Of a stretch of DNA of 64,000 bases, positions 8,339-17,853 are shown one piece after another. Every line of letters starts with the position of its first letter. Position 1 is the stretch's first letter. This stretch comes from Pseudomonas sp. JAI120 (GTDB lineage: Bacteria; Pseudomonadota; Gammaproteobacteria; Pseudomonadales; Pseudomonadaceae): the NCBI RefSeq assembly GCF_014207255.1, contig NZ_JACHCZ010000003.1, forward strand, positions 494,813 to 558,812, in the 5' to 3' direction. The notes below the pieces were generated by a model, which ran no database searches, had not been told where the DNA came from, and was given only the letters and a program-made list of their open reading frames with translations. The translations under genes were made by a program, and so were the position numbers.

Positions 8339-11300
8339 AGCCGCTCCGGCAGGCTGAAGCCACTGAGCACGCGGCTCTTGAACGGGTTGAAGGCGCTGTT
8401 GGCGCGCAACTCGTAGGCGATGCTTGCACCGTCGACCCGCAGGCGCAGGTTGAAGCGATCCGGCGAGTTACCGGCGGTGAGGTCCGACTGTTCCAGCAAG
8501 CGGAACCAGGCCCACGGCCCGTCGAGCGTCACGCCCGAGCGGCCACTGGCCGACGGCGGCATGATCGAGATACGCACCACGCCAATGCTGCCGGGGTTCG
8601 GCCATTGCATCGCCACCGGGCGGCTTGGGCCATGGTCGTAGCTCAATTGCTGGCCGTCGAGGTCGAGCAGGAACTGGGTGATGGTCGGGTCCATCGACAC
8701 CGGCTTGAGTTCGAAACGCACGATCGGTTGGGTGCCCCCGGAGCGGAAAAACGCATCGCGGATCGTTGCGGCACGTTGGAAGGTTTGCAGCACGCCCGGC
8801 GCAATCCCGAGCTTCTGCGCCGCGCCCGGCTGCCAGCGCCAGGTCTGTACCGAGGTGTCCACGTACGGCTGCAGGTATTTGCGGAAGTAGTTGTCCATCA
8901 CCCCGCCCACGCCGAAGAACTGGCCGAAGTCATCCAGGGTCGCATCCCGCGCGCTGCCCGGCGACATCGGGTAACGGCCGGCCAGGGACTGGCGGTACAC
9001 ATTGACCACTTCGCTGACCCATGCCGCGTTCAGCTGGTTACGCACTCCGCCCATCATGCTGTTGGTGGTGGAGTTGACCACCGACTTGACCATGCCCTGC
9101 ACCAGCGGCGGTTGGCGCTCAGCGTTCAGGCTGACCCGTGTGGCCGCAGCCGCCGCCTGGTTCTTGGCCTCGCCAAGCAAGGCATCGCCGCTGGCCCCGA
9201 CCATGGCGCTGACCTGCACATACAGCGCGTTCATGTCCGACAACAGGCCGTCGATGGCTGCCGGTTCGCCTTCGTTCTTGCTGACGATGCTGTTGAGTTC
9301 GGCAAAGTGCGCGGTCACCGGATCATCCGCTGCCGCCGGCGCATTGGCCGTGGGTTGCTCCTGGCCGAGCAGGTTGCCGAGGCGCTCCTTGAGCTTGTCG
9401 ACGCCGCCTTCCACCGGCACGCCTTTGGCGGCCAATTGGCGTTCCTCAGCTTGCAGATCGGTTTCCTTGGCCACAGCCACCAGCAGTTTTTTCAGTGGCG
9501 AGCTCGGGCCGGAAATCACCCGCAGCACATCGGCCGCCTGGGCCACGCTGGTGATCGGCACAAAGTCGATGTCGGCGAGCAACGCATCCCACTGGCGCTG
9601 GTAGTCCTGGAAGTACAGGCGGCGCACATCGGCGGCGAGGCTGACCACGTTCTGCTGATCGGCCTGCTCGCGGCCCAACACCCACTGTTCTTCAGCCAGG
9701 GTGCCGGTCTGGTTCAGGCTGCTCAGCAAAAACGCCTGGCGATAGCCCTTGGCGGTGAAAAAGCCACTCAACGGCTCGCCCAACGGCTTGCCGCTTTTAC
9801 GGCTGAACACCAGCGCGGCATCACGGCCAGCGGCTTCGTTGATACGGAAGTCCGGGATGCCTTCAGGCAGTTTCTGGCGTTTGACCCGGTCGTAGACGCG
9901 CTGGGCCACCGGCAGTTGTTGCAACTGGCGACGCAGATCGTCGATCAGACGTGGGTCAAGGCGCGCACTTGGCGGATGGCGTTCAAACAACGCCTGCAAG
10001 TGCCCGGTCAACGCCTGGCGCTGATCGGCCGGCAGGTCGCGCGGCAGGTTGCGGTCCCAGTCGAGGGCGATCCAGGCCTTGATGAAGTCCGGGTCGTAAT
10101 GCTCGCTGTCGGCGAGCATCAGGTAGGCCTTGAGGCCTTCGTAGAGGAAGTCGGAGTTGCCGCCGCCGTGCAGTTGCTCCTCGATGCGCGTCACCAGGCG
10201 CGGCGCAAACACGGCGATCAACAGTTTGCGATAGACACTGGCGGACTCGGCTTCGAGCATATCGCCCTGATACAGCCCCAGGCCTTCGGACCAGCTCGGC
10301 GAATCACCCGCCAGGTGCTTCACCGCATTGAGCAGCGGCAGCACCGCGAGCACTTCACGCTGCGCCGGGCTCAGGTTCTGTACGGTCTGGCCCAGCGGGG
10401 CGACCTTCTGGTCGACCTGGGCGATATACGCCTGGTTGGCGCGATAGCTCACCCACCACAGGCTGCTGACCACGATCACCAAGGCCACGGTGGCTGCGAG
10501 TACACCGCGTGCAATCCACTTGCGCCGGCGTTCGACTTTCGGGTTCACACCCACCAGTCCACGCTCGGCAAAGGCCACGGCGGTGAAGAGTTTTTCGATG
10601 AAATAACTGCGCCCGGTGCCGCTTTGACGCGCCAGGTGCTGGCGGTCCAGGTTCATGCTCTGGGCCATGGCGCCGATCAGGCGGTCAATCGGGCTGCCTT
10701 CCTGGGTGCCGCTGGTGAAGTACACGCCGCGCAGCAACACGCGCTCTTCAAAGGCATTGGGTTTGAACACGCCTTCGAGGAAGCTTTGCAGGCAGTCCTT
10801 CAATGCGCCGAACTGCTGCGGGAAGCCGTAGATCAGGTCGCGCCGCGCCGGGTCGCGCTCCTGTTGCAGGCGCTCCACCAGACGTTCGTTGAGGCGCTGC
10901 TCCAGACCGGCGAATTCGCTTTGCAGGTGCGCCAGCGGGCTGTCGCTGTTCTTGCCGTCATCGAGGGCAAAGGTCATGCCCCACACCTGGGCGCGCTCTT
11001 CCTTGCTCAGGTTGTCGAAGAACTCCATGAAGCCCGGCACCAGGTCGAGCTTGGTCAGCATCAGGTAGATCGGGAAACGCACGCCCAATTGGGTGTACAG
11101 CTCCTGGATACGCAGGCGGATCGCCGCCGCATGGGCCGCGCGTTCGGCATCGGTGCCCAGCAGCAGATCCGACAGGCTGATGGCGATAAAGGCGCCATCG
11201 ATCGGGCGGCGCGAACGCTGCTTTTTCAGCAGGTCGAGAAAGCCCAGCCACGCGGCCTTATCCACCGTGGAGTTGCTGTCCTGGGTGGTATAGCGGCCGG

Positions 11301-11835
11301 CGGTGTCGAGCAATACCGCCTGATCGGTAAACCACCAGTCGCAGTTACGCGTACCGCCGACGCCGCGCACCGCCCCGGCGCCCAACTGGGCCGCCAACGG
11401 AAAGTGCAGCCCGGAGTTGACCAGCGCCGTGGTCTTGCCCGAACCCGGCGGGCCGATGATCACGTACCACGGCAGCTCGTAGAGGTTGCGGCGTTCGTCG
11501 CCACCAAGCTTGGCCTTTTTCAGCAGCGCCAGGGCTTCGTCCATGCGCTGGCGCAGGGTGGTGAGCTCTTCGGCGGTGGCCACGCTGTTGGGGTCGGCCG
11601 GGGTTTCGGCAGCCAGGCTGCGCATCACTTCGGCGGCTTGGCGCCGCGCCTGGATGATGCGGAACACGCGGTAGGCGATCCACACCGCGAACACCAGGAT
11701 GATCAGCGCCCAGCGCCGGCCTTCCGGCACCAGCACATCGAGCAACGGCCCCACAAACCAGATGATCAGGCTCAGGGCGATCAGGCCCAGCACGGGGATC
11801 ACCCAGCGAATCATGAAACTGAAAAACGCCTTCAC
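8335..11835 (-). CDS. tssM: TssM (IcmF), inner-membrane component of the T6SS membrane complex
   Basis: This 1166-residue protein has two N-terminal membrane segments (about 11-30 and 42-60), a cytoplasmic domain with an intact Walker A motif GPPGSGKTT at 128-136, a third membrane helix (about 439-460) and a long periplasmic region that contacts TssJ. With TssL and TssJ it forms the trans-envelope channel that anchors the baseplate. Many TssM proteins lack the Walker motif; this one keeps it, as P. aeruginosa IcmF1 does. The start overlaps the tssL stop by 4 bases. Confidence 0.95.
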   Translation of the reverse strand: MKAFFSFMIRWVIPVLGLIALSLIIWFVGPLLDVLVPEGRRWALIILVFAVWIAYRVFRIIQARRQAAEVMRSLAAETPADPNSVATAEELTTLRQRMDEALALLKKAKLGGDERRNLYELPWYVIIGPPGSGKTTALVNSGLHFPLAAQLGAGAVRGVGGTRNCDWWFTDQAVLLDTAGRYTTQDSNSTVDKAAWLGFLDLLKKQRSRRPIDGAFIAISLSDLLLGTDAERAAHAAAIRLRIQELYTQLGVRFPIYLMLTKLDLVPGFMEFFDNLSKEERAQVWGMTFALDDGKNSDSPLAHLQSEFAGLEQRLNERLVERLQQERDPARRDLIYGFPQQFGALKDCLQSFLEGVFKPNAFEERVLLRGVYFTSGTQEGSPIDRLIGAMAQSMNLDRQHLARQSGTGRSYFIEKLFTAVAFAERGLVGVNPKVERRRKWIARGVLAATVALVIVVSSLWWVSYRANQAYIAQVDQKVAPLGQTVQNLSPAQREVLAVLPLLNAVKHLAGDSPSWSEGLGLYQGDMLEAESASVYRKLLIAVFAPRLVTRIEEQLHGGGNSDFLYEGLKAYLMLADSEHYDPDFIKAWIALDWDRNLPRDLPADQRQALTGHLQALFERHPPSARLDPRLIDDLRRQLQQLPVAQRVYDRVKRQKLPEGIPDFRINEAAGRDAALVFSRKSGKPLGEPLSGFFTAKGYRQAFLLSSLNQTGTLAEEQWVLGREQADQQNVVSLAADVRRLYFQDYQRQWDALLADIDFVPITSVAQAADVLRVISGPSSPLKKLLVAVAKETDLQAEERQLAAKGVPVEGGVDKLKERLGNLLGQEQPTANAPAAADDPVTAHFAELNSIVSKNEGEPAAIDGLLSDMNALYVQVSAMVGASGDALLGEAKNQAAAAATRVSLNAERQPPLVQGMVKSVVNSTTNSMMGGVRNQLNAAWVSEVVNVYRQSLAGRYPMSPGSARDATLDDFGQFFGVGGVMDNYFRKYLQPYVDTSVQTWRWQPGAAQKLGIAPGVLQTFQRAATIRDAFFRSGGTQPIVRFELKPVSMDPTITQFLLDLDGQQLSYDHGPSRPVAMQWPNPGSIGVVRISIMPPSASGRSGVTLDGPWAWFRLLEQSDLTAGNSPDRFNLRLRVDGASIAYELRANSAFNPFKSRVLSGFSLPERL

Positions 11836-13121
11836 TCGACGCCCTCCGCCAATACGGTGATTTCAACCCGACGATTGCGGGCACGGCCTTCGGCAGTCGC
11901 GTTGGTCGCCAACGGCTCGGTGTCGCTCCTGCCTTCGGCACTGAAGCGATCGGCCTGGCCGGTCTTGGCCGCGAGGATCTCCAATACCGACTTGGCCCGC
12001 GCTTCGGACAGGGCCCAATTGGATGGGAAACGCAGCGTGGCAATCGGGCGGTTGTCGCTGTGCCCGGTGACCCGCACCTGGCCCTTGACCTTGCGGATGG
12101 CGTCGGCGATGCGCAGCATCAGCGGCTGGTAGTCATCGACGATGCTTGAGCTGGCGGATGCAAACAGCTCATCGCCTCGAATGGTGACGACAGAACGGTC
12201 GACCTGGTCTTCCACCGCGACGCGACCGGCCTTGATGTCTTCCGCCAGGAAGCCGGCCAGGCGCGGACGCTCAATCACTTTGGGCTGCGCCACGGGACGG
12301 TCGATGGCCTGCACCGGGATCTCACCCAGTGCATGGATATTTTTGAACACCGGCTCCGCCTGCGCCGCGAGCAGCATGCGCAAGGTGAACAGCAAGGCCA
12401 GCAACAACGCCAGGCCAATCGCCACGGCGATCCACGGCGGCATGAACTGCGCCAGCCGATCACGCGCCACGGTGACGCCGCGCCAATGCGGCGACAGCTC
12501 GCGCTCGTGGTCACCGCGCGCGCTGCGAATCGCCGCCGCCGTGCGCTCACGCAAGGCTTCCAACTGGCTGCGACCGTCGTTCATCACGCGGTAACGGCCT
12601 TCGAAACCCAGGCACATGCACAGGTACAACAGCTCCAGCAGGTACAGGCGCTCCCGTGGACTTTGCAGGCAGTGGTCGAGCAACTGGAAGACTTTTTCGC
12701 CCCCCCAGGCTTCGTTGTGCACGGTGATCAACAGGCTCTGTTTGCCCCAATCGCTGGTGCTGCCCCACGGCGTGCTCAACACCGCCTCATCGAGGGCGGT
12801 GCACAGTGCGTAACGCGCCAGCAGCACTTCGTTGCGTGCCACGCCAGCGGCTTCGGCGCGCTCTTCGAACTGGCGCAGGTAGGCCAGCAACTGCGCGCGC
12901 AAGCTGGCCGGCGCCGGATGCGCGATGGTGTTGCGCAGGCGCGTCAGCAGCGCCAGCAGCGGGCCGGCGGCACTTTCCAGCGGGTTCAGGCCCTGGCTTT
13001 TGCCGGTGAGGATCGGTGCGGCCGGCATCGACAGCGGGGCCGGTTCGGCACGCGCGGGTTCCGGCGCACGGCCACCCGGGCGCGGCATGAACTGGGTGCG
13101 GTCGTCATCATTGGGATGCAT
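11832..13121 (-). CDS. tssL: TssL (DotU) with C-terminal OmpA-like peptidoglycan-binding domain
   Basis: This is a 429-residue extended TssL. A low-complexity Pro/Ala N-terminus (1-45) precedes the cytoplasmic DotU domain (about 48-215), followed by one membrane helix (about 228-250) and a periplasmic OmpA/MotB domain with VTGHSDNRPIA and LSEARAKSVLEIL (about 330-425). The OmpA part anchors the secretion complex to the cell wall without a separate TagL. This domain layout is the H1 type. It lies 6 bases downstream of tssK and overlaps tssM by 4. Confidence 0.94.
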   Translation of the reverse strand: MHPNDDDRTQFMPRPGGRAPEPARAEPAPLSMPAAPILTGKSQGLNPLESAAGPLLALLTRLRNTIAHPAPASLRAQLLAYLRQFEERAEAAGVARNEVLLARYALCTALDEAVLSTPWGSTSDWGKQSLLITVHNEAWGGEKVFQLLDHCLQSPRERLYLLELLYLCMCLGFEGRYRVMNDGRSQLEALRERTAAAIRSARGDHERELSPHWRGVTVARDRLAQFMPPWIAVAIGLALLLALLFTLRMLLAAQAEPVFKNIHALGEIPVQAIDRPVAQPKVIERPRLAGFLAEDIKAGRVAVEDQVDRSVVTIRGDELFASASSSIVDDYQPLMLRIADAIRKVKGQVRVTGHSDNRPIATLRFPSNWALSEARAKSVLEILAAKTGQADRFSAEGRSDTEPLATNATAEGRARNRRVEITVLAEGVE

Positions 13122-13127
13122 CGCGGA

Positions 13128-14462
13128 TTATCCTCGGATCGCCCAGAAGGCCAGGTTCAAGCCCGGGAACTGCCCGGCGATGTGGAAGGCAAAACCACCG
13201 GAATTGCTCAACTGTTGCCAGTGCTCGCTGCCCCGATCCAGCTCGTAGTAGGTCGAGCCTGCGTGGTACGGCAATTGGCGCGGCGCCACCGGCAACGGTA
13301 CCAGGCCGATACCCGGCAGTTGCAGGTTGACCATGTCGCGGATGTGCTCCACCGCGCCGACCTTGCTCTGCTGGCCGAAGCGCGCACGCAAGGTTTCGCC
13401 GGGCACGTCGGCGCGTACCACCAGGATGAAGCTGGCGCTGTCGAGCAGGGTCTTGTCCGCCAGCATCGCCACGTGGATGCCATAGGCTTTTTCCACAATG
13501 GGAATCGGCGTGGCCTTGCTGTCGATCAGCATCGACAGCGCCTCACGCAACGCAGCCATCACCGGCGCGAAACTCAGGGCCAGGTCGTCGTGCTGGTATT
13601 GCGGGTATTCCTGGGGGCGACGGCCCGAGGTGGAGAAAGTCGAGAACTCACCGGCCAGGCTGACCAGTTCGCTGAAGAAGCGCTCCGGGTGCAGCGGGCT
13701 CAACTGGCTGAAATGCTGGATCAACGGCTGGGCGCGGTTGACCAGTTGCAGCAGCATGAAGTCGGCGATCTCCGACGCACCGCCCGCCCCCGAGGCGACC
13801 ACACGGCCCGCCAGGGCTTCGCCGCGCTGGTGCAGCAGGCCCAGCAGTTCGCTGCGAAACGCGCTCAACGGTTTGCTGGCGGCCACGTCCAGCACGGGTG
13901 GGATGTAGCTGTCGTCGAGAACCAGCGCACGGTCGGCGCGCTTTTCCTTGATGCGCACCAGGCCCACGGCGGCGTAGTCACTGATGCCATCCTGGGCAGT
14001 CAGCAAGCGCAGGGCCCGGGACCCCACGGCCACCGGCGCGCGGTTTTCGAACGGGGCGTTGTCATCGCGCACTTCGCGCACCTGGCTCACGTAACGCGCG
14101 GCTTCCAGGGCTTCGCCTTCATCCACGGTGTCGCGGGCACCCGCACGCTTGAGGGGCAAGGCCAGGTAGACCAGGCCATCGCGCAGGTTGTCGTCGATGT
14201 TCAGCGGGCTGGGCGCCAGGTCATCCTGGGGGATATTGAACGGCGTGCCGTCGGGCAACAGGCCGCGCGCCGAGACAATGGCCAGCTTGCCCTGGGCCAA
14301 CAGGCCCTGGTCGATCAGCAACTCGGAGAACCCCCAGGCGCCGGCGGACAACGGGCGGCTGCGGGCGTCGATCAGGTTTTCCAGGTAACGGTCATGCTGC
14401 TGGAAGTGCTGCGTTCCGATGAACATGCCTTCCGACCAGACCACGCGATTGTTCCAGGACAT
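13128..14462 (-). CDS. tssK: TssK, baseplate-to-membrane-complex adaptor
   Basis: This 444-residue protein has the family hallmark N-terminus VVWSEGMFIGTQHFQQHDRY, which forms the first beta-sandwich. TssK trimers connect the TssEFG baseplate wedges to the TssL/TssM cytoplasmic domains. The length is normal for the family. It sits between tssJ and tssL, as in P. aeruginosa H1. Confidence 0.94.
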   Translation of the reverse strand: MSWNNRVVWSEGMFIGTQHFQQHDRYLENLIDARSRPLSAGAWGFSELLIDQGLLAQGKLAIVSARGLLPDGTPFNIPQDDLAPSPLNIDDNLRDGLVYLALPLKRAGARDTVDEGEALEAARYVSQVREVRDDNAPFENRAPVAVGSRALRLLTAQDGISDYAAVGLVRIKEKRADRALVLDDSYIPPVLDVAASKPLSAFRSELLGLLHQRGEALAGRVVASGAGGASEIADFMLLQLVNRAQPLIQHFSQLSPLHPERFFSELVSLAGEFSTFSTSGRRPQEYPQYQHDDLALSFAPVMAALREALSMLIDSKATPIPIVEKAYGIHVAMLADKTLLDSASFILVVRADVPGETLRARFGQQSKVGAVEHIRDMVNLQLPGIGLVPLPVAPRQLPYHAGSTYYELDRGSEHWQQLSNSGGFAFHIAGQFPGLNLAFWAIRG

Positions 14463-14480
14463 GGGGGCTCCGATTGCTTC

Positions 14481-14990
14481 TTATTGGGCAGGGCTGGATG
14501 GGGTGACCACGACGTCGGCGCGCACGGCACGTACATCGAGGCTGATCTGGTATTCGGTGTATTGGCGCGCCGGCACGTTGATCACCGTGCGCCATTGCGC
14601 GCGGTCCAGCTCGCGATAACCCACCAGCAAGCCGATCTGGCGTGTGGAGGGGTCGAGGTCGCGCTGGATGCTCAGTTGCTGGCCGGGTTGCACCATGACT
14701 TCGTCCTGGTCCAGCAGGTCCAGGCCGAGGGTCGATTGCGCACGGTCGGCCAGGGCGAAGTAATCGGAGCGGGCGAAGGTGGCGGCGTTCTTCAGTTCGA
14801 AAATGCGCACCCGCACCGGGGCGGCCTGGCCGTTGGCGCCGGGGTTAAGCCCGGCAATGGCGTGGAAATGCAACTCGACGGCGGCGGTGTCCGCTTCAGC
14901 CTCAGCGGCTGCTTCGGGTTTGGCCGCGTCCTTGCTACACGCGGTCAGCAGCAGCGCGGTGGCGGCTGCGAGTAAAAACCTGGGAATCAT
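14481..14990 (-). CDS. tssJ: TssJ, outer-membrane lipoprotein of the T6SS membrane complex
   Basis: This 169-residue protein has a type II signal and lipobox LLTAC, with the acylated Cys at residue 18 followed by Ser, which fits outer-membrane sorting. A short Ala/Glu-rich linker leads into a transthyretin-like beta-sandwich that includes VRVRIFELKNAATF, typical of TssJ. It binds the periplasmic part of TssM. It is the second gene of the leftward operon, 51 bases downstream of fha. Confidence 0.93.
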   Translation of the reverse strand: MIPRFLLAAATALLLTACSKDAAKPEAAAEAEADTAAVELHFHAIAGLNPGANGQAAPVRVRIFELKNAATFARSDYFALADRAQSTLGLDLLDQDEVMVQPGQQLSIQRDLDPSTRQIGLLVGYRELDRAQWRTVINVPARQYTEYQISLDVRAVRADVVVTPSSPAQ

Positions 14991-15041
14991 CCTGCGTCCT
15001 CAATGACGTACTGAGCTATCCGTTAATCCATGTGTTGCGTG

Positions 15042-16385
15042 TCAACGGCGCTGTCGTGCGCTGTGTTCTTCATAGGCCCGGCTGAATTCGCGGCCGAACA
15101 GGTCCTGGAAATCTTCCTGGGCCTCGCGGGAAATATTGCTGTAAAGCTCGGTGAACTGCTGCCAGTACTGGGCCTGGCGCGAGCCGGCGAACAGGTTCGA
15201 CAGCCCGCCGGGCTTGCCCATGCGCTCTTCCAGTTGTGCCGGTTCAAAGCGCGTGAGCAGGTGCTTGATCGCCGCTTCCACGCCGGCCATCACCGCCAGC
15301 TGGTGGGCACGCAGATCATCAAAACTGTCGCGCACGGCGAGGTCCGGTGCCATAAACGCCTGGTTGCCGTGGCGAAGCAAAAGCAGTAACGCTTCGTCGG
15401 CATTCGGTGCGAATTTCAACGGATTGTTTTCAGCAGGCTGGATCATCGTCTGCTGCATGCGGAACTCACCCTTGAGGCTGGCGCGGGCACGCAACACGTC
15501 GATCAGGCCTTCGACCATCAGGCGATAGCTGCGGCCGATGTTTTCCATTTGCGCCTCAGCCTGGGCCTTGTCCAGGCGTAACTGGTCCAGGCCGGCACCG
15601 CGCAGGAAGGCTTGCAAGAGGTCGGGTTGTTGGCTGTCTGCCACGGGGAGCGCTGGCTCGACCACGGGTGGCGGCTGGATGATCGGTACGGGTGCAGGGG
15701 CAGGTGGCGTTGGCATTGGTGGCGCACTGGCCATCGGCGCCGGCGTGTCGCCAAACAGGTCCCAGTCTTCGGGAATCACCGAGCCCGAGACCACCGGTTT
15801 CTCAACCACGGGCACCGCCACTGGCGTGGGCGGGCGGAAGTCGTGTTGTTCGCTGGGGACGTGGTCAGCCACAGTGGGCGGCGGCACGGCGGTGGGGCTG
15901 AGGAAGTCGAACAGGTCCGGCAGCGTGTCCATCGACGAAGCGCCTTGGAACTGCGGAGCGATCACCGGCGTTGGCGCGGGTTTGCTCGCCACGGCCCCCA
16001 TCAGGGCTTCAAAACTGTTCGGTGAATCACCGGCGAATGGCTGGCTGTCGACAGCCTGCATGTTGAAGTCGATACGCGCCTGGATCTCGTAATCGCCGAT
16101 GCGGATCAGCTCACCGTCTTGCAAGGGTTCGCTGTTACCTCGACGCATACGAATACCGGCGTTAACCAACTCCACACCATTTGTACTGTTATCGGTTAAA
16201 TAATAACGGCCATCTTTGTATTGAATAACGCAGTGTTGCGAAGAAACCAACCGCTCAGGATCAGGCAATACCCAGTCATTATCCGAGCTGCGGCCGATAG
16301 CCATCGAGCCCTGATTCATGGACTTTTCCGAGCACTGCCCGGGGGTAATCTTGTGATAACTAGTGATAGTCAAACACAGCGACAT
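15042..16385 (-). CDS. fha: Fha (TagH-type) forkhead-associated scaffold protein
   Basis: This 447-residue protein has an N-terminal FHA domain (about 25-95) with the phosphothreonine-binding signature GRSSDNDWVL, SSQHC and DNSTNGV. A long Pro/Ala/Val-rich linker and a conserved C-terminal T6SS domain follow (ending near FGREFSRAYEEH). In P. aeruginosa, Fha1 is phosphorylated by PpkA, dephosphorylated by PppA, and nucleates apparatus assembly. I placed the start at the ATG 16383-16385 because a strong AAGGAGG precedes it; the frame remains open upstream to 16727 but that part has no domain and low coding character. It is the first gene of the leftward operon. Confidence 0.9.
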   Translation of the reverse strand: MSLCLTITSYHKITPGQCSEKSMNQGSMAIGRSSDNDWVLPDPERLVSSQHCVIQYKDGRYYLTDNSTNGVELVNAGIRMRRGNSEPLQDGELIRIGDYEIQARIDFNMQAVDSQPFAGDSPNSFEALMGAVASKPAPTPVIAPQFQGASSMDTLPDLFDFLSPTAVPPPTVADHVPSEQHDFRPPTPVAVPVVEKPVVSGSVIPEDWDLFGDTPAPMASAPPMPTPPAPAPVPIIQPPPVVEPALPVADSQQPDLLQAFLRGAGLDQLRLDKAQAEAQMENIGRSYRLMVEGLIDVLRARASLKGEFRMQQTMIQPAENNPLKFAPNADEALLLLLRHGNQAFMAPDLAVRDSFDDLRAHQLAVMAGVEAAIKHLLTRFEPAQLEERMGKPGGLSNLFAGSRQAQYWQQFTELYSNISREAQEDFQDLFGREFSRAYEEHSARQRR

Positions 16386-16779
16386 CTTGCCTCCTTGCTG
16401 ATACTTCGCGCGCAGTCGACCCCAGGGACAACGATTCCCGGGAGATCCCCATCGGGTCGTGTAATCGACCGTCCAAAACCTGCTGATGCCAGCATGATCG
16501 CTGATCTTAACTGGGCTCCATGACAAAAATCCTATACCGGTGCGCCGTTCGACCCAGCAGTCGCACAGGTTGTTAAGCACCGCACATCTGTCACAGAGAG
16601 CGAATAGCTTACCTTGACAAGGCATAAGTACTACACCAAAAATGCACAACTTCTTGAATACCAGTGATGGCGCATTAGTGGCATCTTGCCTATATGACCA
16701 AGAAAACATGCAAAGTTCCTTGCGCAACTAATGCATGCATTGCCCGTTATCTAACGGGCTGATAGGGAGATCAATTTCA
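16386..16779. promoter_or_regulatory. Divergent intergenic region between the two T6SS operons
   Basis: These 394 bases separate fha (leftward) and tssA (rightward) and must hold both promoters. I see no gene and no convincing sigma70 -35/-10 pair. TTGACA at 16614-16619 has no good -10 at normal spacing. A hairpin CCCGTT-ATCT-AACGGG (16743-16758) lies 6 bases before the GGGAGA Shine-Dalgarno (16765-16770) of tssA. The region is visibly richer in AT than the flanking genes. Confidence 0.6.
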
Positions 16780-17799
16780 GTGGATGTGCCGTTGCTGCTC
16801 ACCGCCGTTTCCGCAACTTCGCCCTGTGGCGAAGACATGGAATATGACGCGGATTTTCTCCAACTGGAGCGTGATGCCAAGGGCCAACCCGAGCGCAGCA
16901 TGGGCGATTCGATCCTGCCCGCCGAGCCGCCGGAATGGCGCGGCATCCAGCAGCAGAGCCTCGATTTGCTGCAGCGCAGCAAAGACCTGCGCATCACCCA
17001 TTTCCTGCTGCAAAGTTCCCTCGCCCTCCAGGGTGTGGCCGGGCTGGCAAACGTCCTTACGCTGATCAACGCGCTGCTGCGCGAATACTGGGCCGACCTG
17101 CACCCGCGCCTGGATGCCGACGACGATAACGACCCCACCGTCCGTATCAACGCCCTCTCCGGCCTGACCAGCGATGCGACCATTCGTCTGCTGCGCGAGA
17201 GCATTCTCACGCGCTCGCGCACCTTCGGCCCTGTGAGCCTGCGCGCCGCGTTGAATGCCAGCGGCCTGATGAGTTTCCCCGACGAACAGCTCGGCGCCCA
17301 GCAGCTCAACGCCGCGTTCCTCGACAGCGACCCCGAACAACTGCAAGCCACCCGCGACGCCTTGAGCACCGCGCGCGCTGCCTGCGAAGCCATCGAACAG
17401 CAAGTCAGCGACCAAGTGGGCTCCGCCCAAGGCGTGGACCTGAGCCTGTTGAAGCAACCGCTCAAGCAAGCGCTGCAGGTGCTCAGCCAGTGTGTTCCGA
17501 ACAGCGATACCAGCAGCGAACCCGAGGCCGTCAGTGACGACAATGCCCCCTCGCTCGACTTCGCCGCTGCCCCCGCCGCACCTCGCCCCACCGGCGACAT
17601 CACCAACCGTGATGACGTGCTGCGCAGCCTCGACAAGATCCTTGCGTATTACACCCGGCACGAGCCTTCGAGCCCGCTGCCGGTGTTGCTTAACCGGGCC
17701 AAGCATCTGGTGCACGCCGACTTCGCGGCCATCGTGCGCAACCTGATTCCCGATGGCATGTCCCAATTTGAAAACCTGCGCGGCCCGGACGGCGAGTAA
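16780..17799 (+). CDS. tssA: TssA, T6SS baseplate/tail-assembly cap protein
   Basis: This 339-residue protein has an N-terminal ImpA_N domain (ATSPCGEDMEYDADFLQLERDA) and a C-terminal region near NRDDVLRSLDKILAYYTRHEPSSPLPVLLNRA, both typical of TssA. TssA primes tail-tube and sheath polymerisation. I prefer the GTG start at 16780, with GGGAGA 9 bases upstream and an N-terminus SVDVPLLLTAVSA-type alignment. An in-frame ATG at 16735 would add 15 residues overlapping the leader hairpin. It is the first gene of the rightward operon. Confidence 0.9.
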   Translation: MDVPLLLTAVSATSPCGEDMEYDADFLQLERDAKGQPERSMGDSILPAEPPEWRGIQQQSLDLLQRSKDLRITHFLLQSSLALQGVAGLANVLTLINALLREYWADLHPRLDADDDNDPTVRINALSGLTSDATIRLLRESILTRSRTFGPVSLRAALNASGLMSFPDEQLGAQQLNAAFLDSDPEQLQATRDALSTARAACEAIEQQVSDQVGSAQGVDLSLLKQPLKQALQVLSQCVPNSDTSSEPEAVSDDNAPSLDFAAAPAAPRPTGDITNRDDVLRSLDKILAYYTRHEPSSPLPVLLNRAKHLVHADFAAIVRNLIPDGMSQFENLRGPDGE

Positions 17800-17853
17800 A
17801 CCGCCCGACTGTGCAGTAACAACACCGTCGCTCAAGCGACCAGGAGCAGCAAC

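Noticed and set aside
4071..14975. Very long open frames on the plus strand opposite ppkA, tssM, tssL and tssK
   Set aside because: They lie antisense to well-recognised T6SS genes, have His/Gln/Arg-rich composition without domains, and are the expected shadow of GC-rich coding sequence.
16614..16642. TTGACA as the tssA promoter
   Set aside because: No acceptable -10 sits 16-18 bases downstream.
16670..16700. Sigma-54 site near TGGCATCTTGCC before tssA
   Set aside because: The GG and GC elements are only about 4 bases apart instead of the required 10.
16386..16727. N-terminal extension of fha
   Set aside because: It lies before a strong AAGGAGG and a start directly followed by the FHA domain; its codon use is poor and it fills the promoter region.
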